A stretch of 64,000 nt of DNA from Cryobacterium breve (GCF_004402375.1 NZ_SOGJ01000007.1:58232-122231), one strand, 5' to 3'; numbered from the stretch's first letter, positions 35,865 through 44,607 are shown. Notes: a model not told the origin generated them from the sequence alone. Translations and numbers: made by a program.

Positions 35865-37226
35865 ATGGACGTTATCGTTATCGAAACCCCGCAACTGGGA
35901 GACCGCAGCTACCTGGTGCATGACGGCGCCGTCGCGCTCGTCATCGACCCACAGCGGGACACCGACCGCGTGGAGAACGCGGCACGCGAGGCCGGGGTCA
36001 TCATCACCCACGTCGCCGAGACCCACCTGCACAACGACTATGTGACCGGCGGATTTGAACTCGCCCGGGCGCACGGCGCGAAGTACCTGGTCAACGCCGT
36101 CGACGCCGTCACGTTCGAGCGGGAGCCCGTCACCGACGGCCAGATCCTCCCCGTCGGCGGCCTGACCGTGGCCGTCGTGGCCACGCCGGGTCACACTCAC
36201 ACGCACGTGTCGTACATCGTCAGCGACGGCAGCACCGAGGCGGTCTTCTCCGGCGGCAGCCTGCTGTTCGGCTCGGTCGGACGTACCGACCTGGTGGCCG
36301 CGGGCGACACCGTCGGACTCACCCACGACCAATACGCCTCGGCGCGTCGCCTCGTGCACGAAGCCGAGCATGACGCCGCCCTCTTCCCAACCCACGGGTT
36401 CGGTTCCTTCTGCTCCAGCGGCCCAGCCACCGGCGCGGGAGCGTCCACCATCGGCGAGCAGCTCACGGCGAACCATGCCCTGACCGACGCCGATGAGGAG
36501 CACTTCGTGCGCGACCTGATCGCCAACCTCACCGCGTACCCCTCATACTACGCGCACATGGCCCCCGCAAACATGCAGGGTCCCAGCGCCGCAAACCTGC
36601 AGGTGCCGGACTCCCTCGACGCCGCCGAGCTCACCCGCCGCCTGGCCGAGGGGGAGTGGGTCGTCGACTTGCGCAACCGCGTCGCCTTCTCGAGCAACCA
36701 CCTGCAGGGTGCCGTGAGCTTCGAATACGGCAACGGCTCCAACTTCACCACCTATCTGGGCTGGGTTCTGCCCTGGAACGAGCAGCTCACCCTGGTGGGC
36801 GACCGGGCAGACGTCGAGGACGCCATCCGTGACCTGTCGCGTATCGGCATCGACTCCCCACTTGCCGCCATCGGCACCGATCCGCACACCCTGTCGCCGG
36901 ACGCACCGGTCGCCTCCTACCCGCGCGTGGGCTGGGATGGACTACTGCTGGACCTGGCTGAGACGGACGTTCTGCTGGACACGCGGCGCACCGACGAGTT
37001 CGCCGCATCCCACCTGCTGGGTGCGGTGAACGTTCCGTTGCACGAGATGCTCTCCCGGATGGGGGAGATCCCGGCCGGGAAGATCTGGGTGCACTGCGGT
37101 TCCGGCTACCGGGCCGGGGTCGCCGCCAGCCTGCTGCAGCGCGCCGGACGCGAGGTCGTGCACGTGGACGCGAACTTCGACCAGGCCGCGGCCGCCGGAC
37201 TCACCCTGGCCGAGCTGGCCGTCTAA
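35865..37226 (+). CDS. Persulfide dioxygenase-sulfurtransferase fusion (CstB type)
   Basis: A 453-residue protein. Residues 1-240 are a metallo-beta-lactamase fold with THLHNDYVTG (His54, His56, Asp58) and PGHTHTH metal ligands, as in ETHE1-type non-heme-iron persulfide dioxygenases. Two rhodanese domains follow. The first (about 255-345) lacks an active-site Cys at GWVLPW, and the second (about 360-453) has HCGSGYR with the sulfur-carrying Cys. This matches CstB, which oxidises low-molecular-weight persulfides to thiosulfate or sulfite. First gene of an operon with two tiny ORFs and a TauE-like exporter, under operator O3. Confidence 0.92.
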   Translation: MDVIVIETPQLGDRSYLVHDGAVALVIDPQRDTDRVENAAREAGVIITHVAETHLHNDYVTGGFELARAHGAKYLVNAVDAVTFEREPVTDGQILPVGGLTVAVVATPGHTHTHVSYIVSDGSTEAVFSGGSLLFGSVGRTDLVAAGDTVGLTHDQYASARRLVHEAEHDAALFPTHGFGSFCSSGPATGAGASTIGEQLTANHALTDADEEHFVRDLIANLTAYPSYYAHMAPANMQGPSAANLQVPDSLDAAELTRRLAEGEWVVDLRNRVAFSSNHLQGAVSFEYGNGSNFTTYLGWVLPWNEQLTLVGDRADVEDAIRDLSRIGIDSPLAAIGTDPHTLSPDAPVASYPRVGWDGLLLDLAETDVLLDTRRTDEFAASHLLGAVNVPLHEMLSRMGEIPAGKIWVHCGSGYRAGVAASLLQRAGREVVHVDANFDQAAAAGLTLAELAV

Positions 37227-37246
37227 CCCCATGACGGGAATGCGAA

Positions 37247-37369
37247 TTGCGATCTCGCCTCACCTGCCTGGGAACCGCTCTGTTCGGCGTTGTCGCACTG
37301 GGTGCACTCCTTCTGATTCTGGGGGGACGATTCCGCCCCTACCTGTCCCAGGAAAGGTGCTCACAATGA
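37247..37369 (+). CDS. Small single-span membrane protein (40 residues)
   Basis: A 40-codon frame from TTG 37247 (GGGA 7-10 bases upstream) contains one hydrophobic helix (TALFGVVALGALLLILGG) and two Cys. Its TGA overlaps the ATG of the next small ORF, and that ORF in turn overlaps the exporter, so the whole chain looks translationally coupled. It resembles the short membrane segments seen with rhodaneses (YgaP-like) in size only. Unidentified. Confidence 0.45.
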   Translation: MRSRLTCLGTALFGVVALGALLLILGGRFRPYLSQERCSQ

Positions 37370-37530
37370 AGGGCCCCCCGCAGCAGGTCTTCACCCGACT
37401 GGATGAGGCTCAGATCGTCGAAGTGGGGGAGGCCTCCGAACGGATCGTCGGCATGACTTTCGGACGCCGCAACATTCCGCACTGCACCATTCCCGGGCGG
37501 CTGCCCCTTGTCCTTCCTCAGCGTCCATGA
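37366..37530 (+). CDS. Small hypothetical protein (54 residues)
   Basis: The ATG at 37366 overlaps the stop of the upstream 40-residue frame, and the TGA at 37528-37530 overlaps the ATG of the exporter gene. The product has an acidic N-terminal half (LDEAQIVEVGEASERIVG) and a short tail. I do not recognise it. Placement with ATGA overlaps at both ends, in an operator-controlled operon, is the main reason to believe in it; it could be a truncated gene. Confidence 0.45.
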   Translation: MKGPPQQVFTRLDEAQIVEVGEASERIVGMTFGRRNIPHCTIPGRLPLVLPQRP

Positions 37531-38300
37531 TCGCCGTGGCCCTCGTTCTCGGGCTCGTCGTGGGGGCGCTGTTGGGTCTGGTCGGAGGCGGCGGGGCGAT
37601 CATCGCCGTGCCGGCCCTCGTCTATGGGGTCGGACTGCCGCTGGAGGAGGCGATACCTACCTCCCTGATCGTGGTCGGAGCGGCTTCCGCCGTCGCCGTC
37701 TTGCCCCGGCTGCGACGCGGTGTCAACTGGCGCCTGGCCCTGATCGTCGGCTCCGCCGGAGTGGGGACCGCCGCGCTGGGCACGATGGTCAACCGGCTGC
37801 TCGACCAGGGCGTCCTACTCCTGGCCTTTGCCGTGATCATGGTGATCGCCGGCATCCGCATGTTCGTGCCCATCCGGGCCGGAGGCGGCCCGTGTTCCCT
37901 CCCCGGCGGCGGCACCGACTGGCGCGGCTGCCTGCCCCGGGCACTCGCCACGGGTGCGGTGGTCGGTTTTCTCACCGGGCTGCTCGGCGTTGGCGGCGGC
38001 TTTCTCATCGTTCCCGCGCTCACCCTGGCGCTCGGGTTGCCCATGAGCGTGACCGTGGGGACCTCGCTCGTCATCATCGTGATCAATTCGATCGCCGGGT
38101 TCACGGCACACGTCGGTGGTGTGGAGATCGACTGGGCCGTGACCGGCGCGTTCGCCGCGACGGCCATGGCGGCGTCGCTGATCGCCGGCCGGTTGGCCCG
38201 TGGCCTGTCGGACACGTTGCTGAAACGCGGATTCGCGGTTCTCGTTCTGATCGTCGCAGGCTACGTGGCCGTGCAGGCCGTGATCGCGTTGTTCGGCTAG
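37527..38300 (+). CDS. TSUP family exporter (TauE/SafE type)
   Basis: A 257-residue membrane protein with seven to eight hydrophobic segments and two internal repeats, each opening with a Gly-rich block (GLVGGGGAIIAVPALVY and GLLGVGGGFLIVPAL). This is the TSUP/TauE/SafE family, which moves sulfite, sulfoacetate or related anions. Third downstream gene behind the persulfide dioxygenase, so export of its sulfite or thiosulfate product is the likely job. Confidence 0.9.
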   Translation: MIAVALVLGLVVGALLGLVGGGGAIIAVPALVYGVGLPLEEAIPTSLIVVGAASAVAVLPRLRRGVNWRLALIVGSAGVGTAALGTMVNRLLDQGVLLLAFAVIMVIAGIRMFVPIRAGGGPCSLPGGGTDWRGCLPRALATGAVVGFLTGLLGVGGGFLIVPALTLALGLPMSVTVGTSLVIIVINSIAGFTAHVGGVEIDWAVTGAFAATAMAASLIAGRLARGLSDTLLKRGFAVLVLIVAGYVAVQAVIALFG

Positions 38301-38329
38301 GGCAGCGCCAGGAACAGCTTCTGCATAAA

Positions 38330-38345
38330 ATACCCCGTGGGGTAT
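38330..38345. promoter_or_regulatory. CsoR/CstR-type operator O4
   Basis: ataccccgtggggtat, 36 bases before the start at 38381. The spacing is the same as that of O1 to its gene. Confidence 0.85.
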
Positions 38346-38380
38346 AAACTCCCAATCGCAATCGAGGAAACGGTCACGCC

Positions 38381-38884
38381 ATGAGAATTTCGGGAATGCT
38401 GACCGGACTCCGCACCTGGCACGGCCGGCGATGGATGATCGCCGCCGGTGTCGCCGCGGCGGCGCTGGTCGTTCTGACCCTCGCCACGGGATCCGTCGCC
38501 GTGGCCGGCGGATCGCTGGTGTTCCCCGGAGCCGCGTGGGCCTCTGCGGTCACGGTCGTGGGGGTGGGGCTGATCGGCCTGGTCGCCGGCAGCTACTTCG
38601 ATGCCCCGATCGGCGGAGAGGCCACGAGGTGTGACGTGCGCTGGCCGGTGCTCGGCCTGATCGCGGTCTACCTCACCACCGAACTGCGGGAGGCCGTGCC
38701 GCTCATCTCCGACGCCGTCCGCCCGGTCGTCGCCGTCGCCGCGCTCGCGCTGCTGATGTGGGCGCTGCTCGAGCGACTGGGCAGAGAGCACCGAGCCGTC
38801 GCCGGCCGGAGTGAGATCGGTGGGGACGGTGAGGTCTGCACGACGTGCAAGCCGTTGTTTCCGGAGCCGCGCAATCGCGCCTAG
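38381..38884 (+). CDS. Membrane protein under CsoR/CstR-type operator
   Basis: A 167-residue protein with about four hydrophobic segments (about 18-45, 50-72, 88-104 and 112-128) and a soluble tail with CTTC near residue 150. I do not recognise the family. The preceding operator O4 places it with the sulfide/persulfide or copper response of this region. The C-terminal CxxC could bind a metal or react with persulfides. Confidence 0.75.
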   Translation: MRISGMLTGLRTWHGRRWMIAAGVAAAALVVLTLATGSVAVAGGSLVFPGAAWASAVTVVGVGLIGLVAGSYFDAPIGGEATRCDVRWPVLGLIAVYLTTELREAVPLISDAVRPVVAVAALALLMWALLERLGREHRAVAGRSEIGGDGEVCTTCKPLFPEPRNRA

Positions 38885-38971
38885 CTGCTCCCCGACAACC
38901 CGCTACCCGCCAGCGGGAGGTGTGGGCCCCTGCCGCGGATTGCAGGACGATCTTCCGCCATAGCCCTGTCG

Positions 38972-39373
38972 TTACATGGACGCCGCAACCACGGCGAGCA
39001 CGTTGGCGGCCGGGTCCGTGAACCAGGCGATCGCTGCCCTGTTCTCCTCATCGCGCATGATGCCCTTCTCGTCGTTGGGCGGCATGTCGGCCAGATCCTC
39101 GTCGCCGAAGATCTTCGTGGTCACGCCGCGGGCGTTGAGCTCGTCGACCGCCTTCTCGACGTCGTCGGCCACGAAGTTGAGCACGGTGAAGGTGGCCGGC
39201 ACGTGATCGGGCTTGGCGTAGATGAACAGCTGCGCGCCGTTGCCGAGCCGAATTTCGAGGTTGCCCATCATGCCCTCCTGCACATCGAGGCCGAGGGTCT
39301 CCTCGTAGAAGAGCCTCGCCTTGTCGATGTCGTCCACGGAGAACGAACTGAAGGCCTCGGAACTGGTGAACAT
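38972..39373 (-). CDS. VOC (glyoxalase/bleomycin-resistance) family protein
   Basis: A 133-residue protein made of two beta-alpha-beta-beta-beta modules. FSVDDIDKARLFYEETLGLDVQEG near residue 10 and WFTDPAANVLAVVA near 115 are the module signatures. ATG 39373 has GGGAGA just upstream. Members include metal-dependent isomerases, dioxygenases and binding proteins; the exact role is unknown. Confidence 0.88.
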   Translation of the reverse strand: MFTSSEAFSSFSVDDIDKARLFYEETLGLDVQEGMMGNLEIRLGNGAQLFIYAKPDHVPATFTVLNFVADDVEKAVDELNARGVTTKIFGDEDLADMPPNDEKGIMRDEENRAAIAWFTDPAANVLAVVAASM

Positions 39374-39491
39374 GGCAGTCTCCCTTGTCAGGAACCATTC
39401 GGTTGGCCTCCGACGATTGCACGCTACACCGGAGCCGGATAGCCCTCGGCACACCGAGTGCGGATGGCCCCGGTGTGCCGTGTGCGTATGC

Positions 39492-41300
39492 CTAGTAGCT
39501 GCGCGGCTGGCGCGGAGGACGCTCGGTGCGGCTCTCGCGGCGCACGGGTCCGCCGCCGTCGGCGCGGATCTCGATGAGCTTGCCGCTGATGCGGGTGTTT
39601 TCCAGGCGCCCAAGAACGTCGCCGGGCATATCGGCCGGCAGCTCCACGAGCGAGTACTCCGGGTTGATCTGGATGTGACCGAAGTCTTCACGGCTCAGGC
39701 CACCCTCGTTGGCGAGAGCGCCGACGATCTGGCGTGGCTCCACCTTGTGGCGCTTGCCGACCTCGATGCGGTACGAGGCCATCGCCCGGTTGTTGTCGCG
39801 GGGACGTCGTTCCACCCGCTCCACGCGTTCGCCGCGTTCGCCATGATCGTCACGGCGGTCGCCGCGACCAGCGTCGGCTCGGGCGCGCTCGGCACGGTCG
39901 CCGCGGTCGGCACGCTCGACGCGCTGCGCGCGGGCATCCGCTTGGGTGAGCAGCAGGGGGGTCTCACCCTGGGCGACGACCGCGAGGGCCGCCGCGACAT
40001 CCGCTTCGGGAACGTCGTGGTGCGAGACGTAGTGACCGATGATGTCGCGGAAGGCGCTGATCCGTTCGGACTGGCCGAGGGCCTCGGAGATGGCGTCGTC
40101 GAAGCGCGCCAGGCGCGTGACGTTGACGTCTTCGAAGCTCGGCAGCTGCATCTGCGTCAGCGGCTGGCGGGTCGCCCGCTCGATGGCGTTGAGCAGGTGG
40201 CGCTCACGGGGCGTGACGAAGCTGATCGCGGCGCCGCTGCGGCCGGCGCGGCCGGTGCGGCCGATGCGGTGCACATAGGACTCAGTGTCGATCGGGATGT
40301 CGTAGTTCACGACGTGGCTGATGCGGTCCACGTCGAGGCCGCGCGCGGCGACATCCGTTGCGACCAGGATGTCCAGCTTGCCGGACTTGAGCTGGTTGAC
40401 GGTGCGCTCACGCTGCACTTGGGCAACGTCGCCGTTGATGGCCGCTGCGGAGTAGCCACGTGCGCGCAGCTTCTCGGCCAGTAGCTCGGTCTCGTTCTTG
40501 GTGCGCGTGAACACGATCATGCCCTCGAAGTTCTCGACCTCGAGGATTCGGGTGAGCGCGTCGACCTTCTGCGGGTACGACACCATCAGGTAGCGCTGGG
40601 TGGTATTCGCGGAAGTCGTCGTCTTGTTCTTGATCGTGATCTCTTCGGGGTCGTTCAGATACTTTTTCGAGATCCGCCGGATCTGCGCCGGCATGGTCGC
40701 CGAGAACAGGGCGACCTGCTTGTCGTCCGGGGTGTCGGCGAGAATCGTCTCGACGTCTTCGGCGAAGCCCATCTTGAGCATCTCGTCGGCCTCGTCGAGC
40801 ACCAGGTACTTCAGCTCCGACAGGTCGAGCGTGCCCTTTTCGAGGTGGTCCATGATGCGGCCGGGCGTACCGACGACGATGTGCACTCCGCGGCGCAGCG
40901 CGGAAAGCTGAACGCCGTATCCCTGCCCGCCGTAGACGGGGAGTACGTGCACGCCGCGCATGTGGGCGGCATACTTCTCGAATGCCTCGCAGACCTGCAG
41001 GGCGAGCTCACGGGTCGGGGAGAGCACGAGTGCCTGCGGGGTCTTCTGAGCCATGTCGAGGCGCGACAAGATCGGGAGTGCGAAGGCGGCCGTCTTGCCG
41101 GTTCCGGTCTGAGCGAGGCCGACGACGTCCCGCCCGGCCAGAAGAGGAGGAATGGTGGCGGCCTGGATGGCCGAAGGAGTTTCGTACCCGACGTCCTTGA
41201 GGGCCTTGAGCATGGAGTCGCTGAGCCCAAGGTCGGCAAAGGTTTTCGTATCGCGGGCAGTATCTGCCTCGGTCTGCGTGATGGTGTCAGGGGTGTGCAT
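39492..41300 (-). CDS. DEAD-box RNA helicase (DeaD/CsdA type)
   Basis: A 602-residue helicase. The Q motif precedes AQTGTGKT (motif I); VLDEADEML is the DEAD box, SATMP motif III and HRIGRTGRAG motif VI. Residues about 440-500 are an Arg/Asp/Glu-rich low-complexity linker. The C-terminus is a DbpA-like RNA-binding domain (YRIEVGKRHKVEPRQIVGAL). These proteins unwind structured rRNA and mRNA and are often cold-induced. ATG 41300 is likely; an in-frame ATG at 41318 is possible. Confidence 0.92.
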   Translation of the reverse strand: MHTPDTITQTEADTARDTKTFADLGLSDSMLKALKDVGYETPSAIQAATIPPLLAGRDVVGLAQTGTGKTAAFALPILSRLDMAQKTPQALVLSPTRELALQVCEAFEKYAAHMRGVHVLPVYGGQGYGVQLSALRRGVHIVVGTPGRIMDHLEKGTLDLSELKYLVLDEADEMLKMGFAEDVETILADTPDDKQVALFSATMPAQIRRISKKYLNDPEEITIKNKTTTSANTTQRYLMVSYPQKVDALTRILEVENFEGMIVFTRTKNETELLAEKLRARGYSAAAINGDVAQVQRERTVNQLKSGKLDILVATDVAARGLDVDRISHVVNYDIPIDTESYVHRIGRTGRAGRSGAAISFVTPRERHLLNAIERATRQPLTQMQLPSFEDVNVTRLARFDDAISEALGQSERISAFRDIIGHYVSHHDVPEADVAAALAVVAQGETPLLLTQADARAQRVERADRGDRAERARADAGRGDRRDDHGERGERVERVERRPRDNNRAMASYRIEVGKRHKVEPRQIVGALANEGGLSREDFGHIQINPEYSLVELPADMPGDVLGRLENTRISGKLIEIRADGGGPVRRESRTERPPRQPRSY

Positions 41301-41442
41301 ACTACAACGGTAATCCATCCGGGGGTGCCCCCCGTTCGTGCGGGGCGATTCGTGGCCTGTCACGGCCCGAATCCAGGTCGGATTTCGGGTGCGGCCCCGC
41401 TCGTCGTCCGCCCGGGTCTGCACTTCGCGGCAGGATATGAGC

Positions 41443-43131
41443 ATGTCGACTACTGAGCAGCAGCCCTGGGTGAAGAACTACCAACCGGGTGTCCCGGCCG
41501 AAATCGATCTGCCCACGGAGTCCCTCGTCGCGATGCTGGAGCGCTCGGTGGCCGAGGCCGGCGACCACCCGGCTCTGGAGTTCTTCGGGCGCCGCACGAG
41601 CTACGCCGAGCTCGGCGACCAGGTAGACCGGGCGGCGGAGGGTTTGCGTCAATTGGGCGTTCGCGCGGGGGACCGGGTGGCCCTCATCCTGCCGAACTGC
41701 CCCCAGCACGTCGTCGCCTTCTACGCCGTGCTGCGCCTGGGCGGTGTGGTTGTGGAGCACAACCCGCTCTACACCTCCCGCGAACTCCGCCACCAATTCG
41801 AAGACCACCAGGCCCGCATCGTGATCGCCTGGGACAAGTCCGTGGCCTCCGTGCGCGCCTTCCCCGAGGACGTCGAGATCGACCACATCGTTTCCGTCAA
41901 CCTGCTGGCCGCGTTCCCGGCCATCAAGCGCCTTGCCCTGCACCTGCCGGTGAAGAAACTGCGCGAGTCCCGCGACGCACTCTCGGGGTCCGCGCCGGGC
42001 ACCATCTCCTGGAAAGACGTGCTCAGCCACGGCGCGATCGACCCCGAGCATCCGCGCCCGGCGGTTGACGACCTCGCGGCCCTGCAGTACACCTCGGGCA
42101 CGACGGGGCAGCCCAAGGGTGCCATGCTCACCCACTTCAACCTCTACTCCAACGCCCTGCAAGGCGAGGCGTGGATGCACGGGGCCGAGTACCGCAAGGA
42201 GATCTTCTACGCGATCCTGCCCATGTTCCACGCGTTCGGAATGACCCTCTACCTGACCTACGGCATCCGCAAACAGGCCCTGCTCGTTCTGTTCCCCAAA
42301 TTCGACCCCAACCTGATTCTCGACGCCATGAAGAAGTCGCCCGCCACGGTCTACTGCGCGGTGCCGCCGATCTACGAGCGCACGGCCGTGGTCGCAAAGG
42401 AGCGCGGAATCTCGCTGCGCTCCTGCAAGTACTGCATCTCGGGCGCCATGAACCTGCCGGACCACGTCGTGGAACTGTGGGAATCGGTCTCGGGAGGGCT
42501 CCTAGTGGAGGGCTACGGCATGACGGAGTCATCGCCGGTGGCACTCGGCAACCCGTTCCACCCCACTCGCCGGCCCGGCACGGTGGGTGTGCCGTTCCCC
42601 TCCACCCAGATGAAGGTCGTCGATCTGGACGACCCCACCACCCTCGTGGCGCTGGGCGAGCCCGGCGAACTGCTACTGAAGGGGCCGCAGGTCTTCCAGG
42701 GCTATTGGAACAACCCCGAGGAGACCGCGAAGACCCTCCTACCCGGCGGCTGGCTGCGCACCGGCGACATCGTGACCGTCGACGCCGACGGCTTCACCAC
42801 GATCGTGGACCGGGCCAAGGAACTCGTGATCAGCGGCGGCTTCAACGTCTCTCCCTCGGAGGTGGAGGCGGTGCTGCGACTGCACGCGGATGTCGTCGAC
42901 GCGGCCGTCTTCGGCAAGACTCTCGAACGGGGTGGGGAGATGGTCGTCGCAGCGGTCGAGCTCAAGCCAGGGGCGGCTCTTGATGAGGAAGCGCTGAGAT
43001 TCCACTGCCGCGACCAGCTCGCGGCATACAAGATCCCGCGTCGAATCGTTAAAGTCGAGGAGATGCCCCGCTCAATGCTGGGCAAAATTCTGCGCAAACA
43101 GGTGCGGGAGCAGGTTCTGCCGCTGCTCTGA
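41443..43131 (+). CDS. Long-chain fatty-acid-CoA ligase
   Basis: A 562-residue adenylate-forming enzyme. YTSGTTGQPKGAML is the AMP-binding P-loop, GYGMTESSP and GWLRTGDI are the adenylation core motifs, and the C-terminal LGKILRK holds the catalytic Lys. It activates fatty acids to CoA thioesters for beta-oxidation or lipid synthesis. ATG 41443 has an AGG 8-9 bases upstream; ATG 41437 is closer to it. Divergent from the helicase with a 142-base gap. Confidence 0.92.
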   Translation: MSTTEQQPWVKNYQPGVPAEIDLPTESLVAMLERSVAEAGDHPALEFFGRRTSYAELGDQVDRAAEGLRQLGVRAGDRVALILPNCPQHVVAFYAVLRLGGVVVEHNPLYTSRELRHQFEDHQARIVIAWDKSVASVRAFPEDVEIDHIVSVNLLAAFPAIKRLALHLPVKKLRESRDALSGSAPGTISWKDVLSHGAIDPEHPRPAVDDLAALQYTSGTTGQPKGAMLTHFNLYSNALQGEAWMHGAEYRKEIFYAILPMFHAFGMTLYLTYGIRKQALLVLFPKFDPNLILDAMKKSPATVYCAVPPIYERTAVVAKERGISLRSCKYCISGAMNLPDHVVELWESVSGGLLVEGYGMTESSPVALGNPFHPTRRPGTVGVPFPSTQMKVVDLDDPTTLVALGEPGELLLKGPQVFQGYWNNPEETAKTLLPGGWLRTGDIVTVDADGFTTIVDRAKELVISGGFNVSPSEVEAVLRLHADVVDAAVFGKTLERGGEMVVAAVELKPGAALDEEALRFHCRDQLAAYKIPRRIVKVEEMPRSMLGKILRKQVREQVLPLL

Positions 43132-43188
43132 GCGGGTTAGGGGCGCGGGTTCGAGACGTCGGGTTATCGGGTTAGGGGCGCGGCTCGG
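43132..43188. repeat. 16-bp direct repeat at the end of alkD
   Basis: cgggttaggggcgcgg occurs at 43133-43148 and again at 43168-43183. The second copy contains the stop codon of the shortened AlkD gene. Confidence 0.75.
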
Positions 43189-43669
43189 ATCGCCCCGCCG
43201 CAAGCAAGGCTGCCCGGCGCAACCACCGGTCGCTGTCGCCGGCCCAGCGATCGAGCACGCTCGATGCCCGGGCGCGGTCCGGCGCAGCCAAGCGCTCCAG
43301 CAGCGGACCCACCACGTCGACGGCGATCGGGTCGACCAGTTCCCGTAGCCCCGCACTGCGCAGGAAACCCTCAATCCGGGTCAGGTCGGAGTTGTCCAGC
43401 CGCCACACGTTCGACTGCAGCAGCACCACCGCCGCGAGTCGGCGCTCGAACACCGGCACCGCCCAGAGCTCCGTGCTCAGCGCGGTCACGTCGTCGTGCG
43501 TCAGACCGGGGTATCGGCGGGCAGCGTCTCGGATCGTGCCGCGCACCGCGCCGACCGAGGCGCCGTAGAACCGCAGATCACTGCCCAGCCGCTCTTTTTC
43601 CGCTGCGGCCCGGTAATCGTCCCCTTCGGCCTGCAGGGTCGCGTCCACAAAGCTGCCGGCGTCACTCAC
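43172..43669 (-). CDS. AlkD-like DNA alkylation repair protein, short C-terminus
   Basis: A 165-residue HEAT-like repeat protein of the AlkD family, which excises alkylated bases. ELWAVPVFERRLAAVVLL near 65-85 and WRLDNSD near 92 are family blocks, and WAGDSDRWLRRAALLA near 140 is a late repeat that normally contacts DNA. Typical members have about 220-235 residues, so 60-70 residues are missing. The frame ends inside a 16-bp direct repeat, suggesting a recombination that cut the gene short. Activity is doubtful. Confidence 0.75.
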   Translation of the reverse strand: MSDAGSFVDATLQAEGDDYRAAAEKERLGSDLRFYGASVGAVRGTIRDAARRYPGLTHDDVTALSTELWAVPVFERRLAAVVLLQSNVWRLDNSDLTRIEGFLRSAGLRELVDPIAVDVVGPLLERLAAPDRARASSVLDRWAGDSDRWLRRAALLAAGRSEPRP

Positions 43670-43725
43670 CTGTCCATTCTCTCGGTTCCGGAGGTCGACG
43701 ACATCTGGGCCGTTACGCTGAAAAC

Positions 43726-44514
43726 ATGATGACGGCGCCCGGCTACACCGTGACGGATGCGCAATTCACCCGACTGCGCGCCATGAACCTCATCGCCGGA
43801 ATCATCCTTTTCGCACAGGCCGTGCTGATCTCGGCAGCCGCCCTGGCCGAGAAAACCCCCGTACTGTTGCCGGTCACGGCCAGGTTCCCCGGCGGACCGG
43901 TGGGTTCCGCGGTCATTCCGCAGACCGCGCACCTGGCCGACGTCAACCTCGGAGTGGCCGTCGTCATCCTGCTCACCCTTTCCGCGGTCCTGCGGTTCGC
44001 GCAGCTCCTGCCGGCGGTCGCCGGCCGGTACCGGAGCGGCCTGGACGCGGCACGCAACACGACCCGCTGGGTCGAGTATTCGCAAGTCTCCGCAATCACG
44101 GTGTTCCTGATCGCCCAGCTCAACGGCGTCACGGAAGTCGGCACGCTCGTGGCGCTCTATGCGATCACAGCGAGTGCGACGCTCTTCCTGGCCCTTCAGG
44201 AGAGCGAGCCGCGCGGGGCCGGGTCGCTCCGGCCGTTCGTCTTCGGGACCATGGTCGGCATCGTGCCGTGGGGCATCATCGCCTTCTATCAAATTGGTGC
44301 CGGAACTCTCGGCGACGTCCCCGAACTCTTCGTACGCACCGTCACGCTGTCGCTGCTCGCTGTGGCCACCCTGGTCTGGACCAACGCCTGGCTCGGCCGG
44401 AAGGCCCGTCGGGGTTGGGCCCATCCGCATCGGGTGGAGATGGCCCAGATCATCCTGGTCACCTTCGGAACCACGCTTCTGGCCGGACAGGTGCTGACGG
44501 GGGTGCTGCTCTAG
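43726..44514 (+). CDS. Heliorhodopsin homologue lacking the retinal lysine
   Basis: A 262-residue protein with seven hydrophobic helices. It aligns end to end with heliorhodopsin 48C12: NLIAG...Q in helix 1, LPVTARF in the first loop, RWVEYS with the counter-ion Glu at 117, LQE, FVFG...GIVPW and a final LLAGQVLTG. The helix 7 Lys that binds retinal (K241 in 48C12) is Thr249 here, and the two internal His residues (H23, H80) are Leu28 and Arg90. It therefore cannot form the usual Schiff base. Role unknown; possibly a light-independent sensor or transport-related protein. It is divergent from the short alkD, with a 56-base gap and no clear ribosome-binding site. Confidence 0.78.
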   Translation: MMTAPGYTVTDAQFTRLRAMNLIAGIILFAQAVLISAAALAEKTPVLLPVTARFPGGPVGSAVIPQTAHLADVNLGVAVVILLTLSAVLRFAQLLPAVAGRYRSGLDAARNTTRWVEYSQVSAITVFLIAQLNGVTEVGTLVALYAITASATLFLALQESEPRGAGSLRPFVFGTMVGIVPWGIIAFYQIGAGTLGDVPELFVRTVTLSLLAVATLVWTNAWLGRKARRGWAHPHRVEMAQIILVTFGTTLLAGQVLTGVLL

Positions 44515-44524
44515 TACTCTCGCC

Positions 44525-44607
44525 TGCCACTGCCACTGCCACTGCCACTGCCACTGCCATTGCCATTGCCATTGCCACTGTTGCAAGTCGCCGGTCGCCG
44601 GTCGCCG
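44525..44607. repeat. Tandem arrays (tgccac)n and (gtcgccg)3
   Basis: Nine 6-base units, five tgccac, three tgccat and a final tgccac, lie at 44525-44578, starting 10 bases after the heliorhodopsin-like stop. Three copies of gtcgccg follow at 44587-44607. Confidence 0.9.

Noticed and set aside
35741-35866. N-terminal extension of thioredoxin
   Set aside because: The extension would run through both CsoR/CstR-type operators; the thioredoxin fold begins at ATG 35740.
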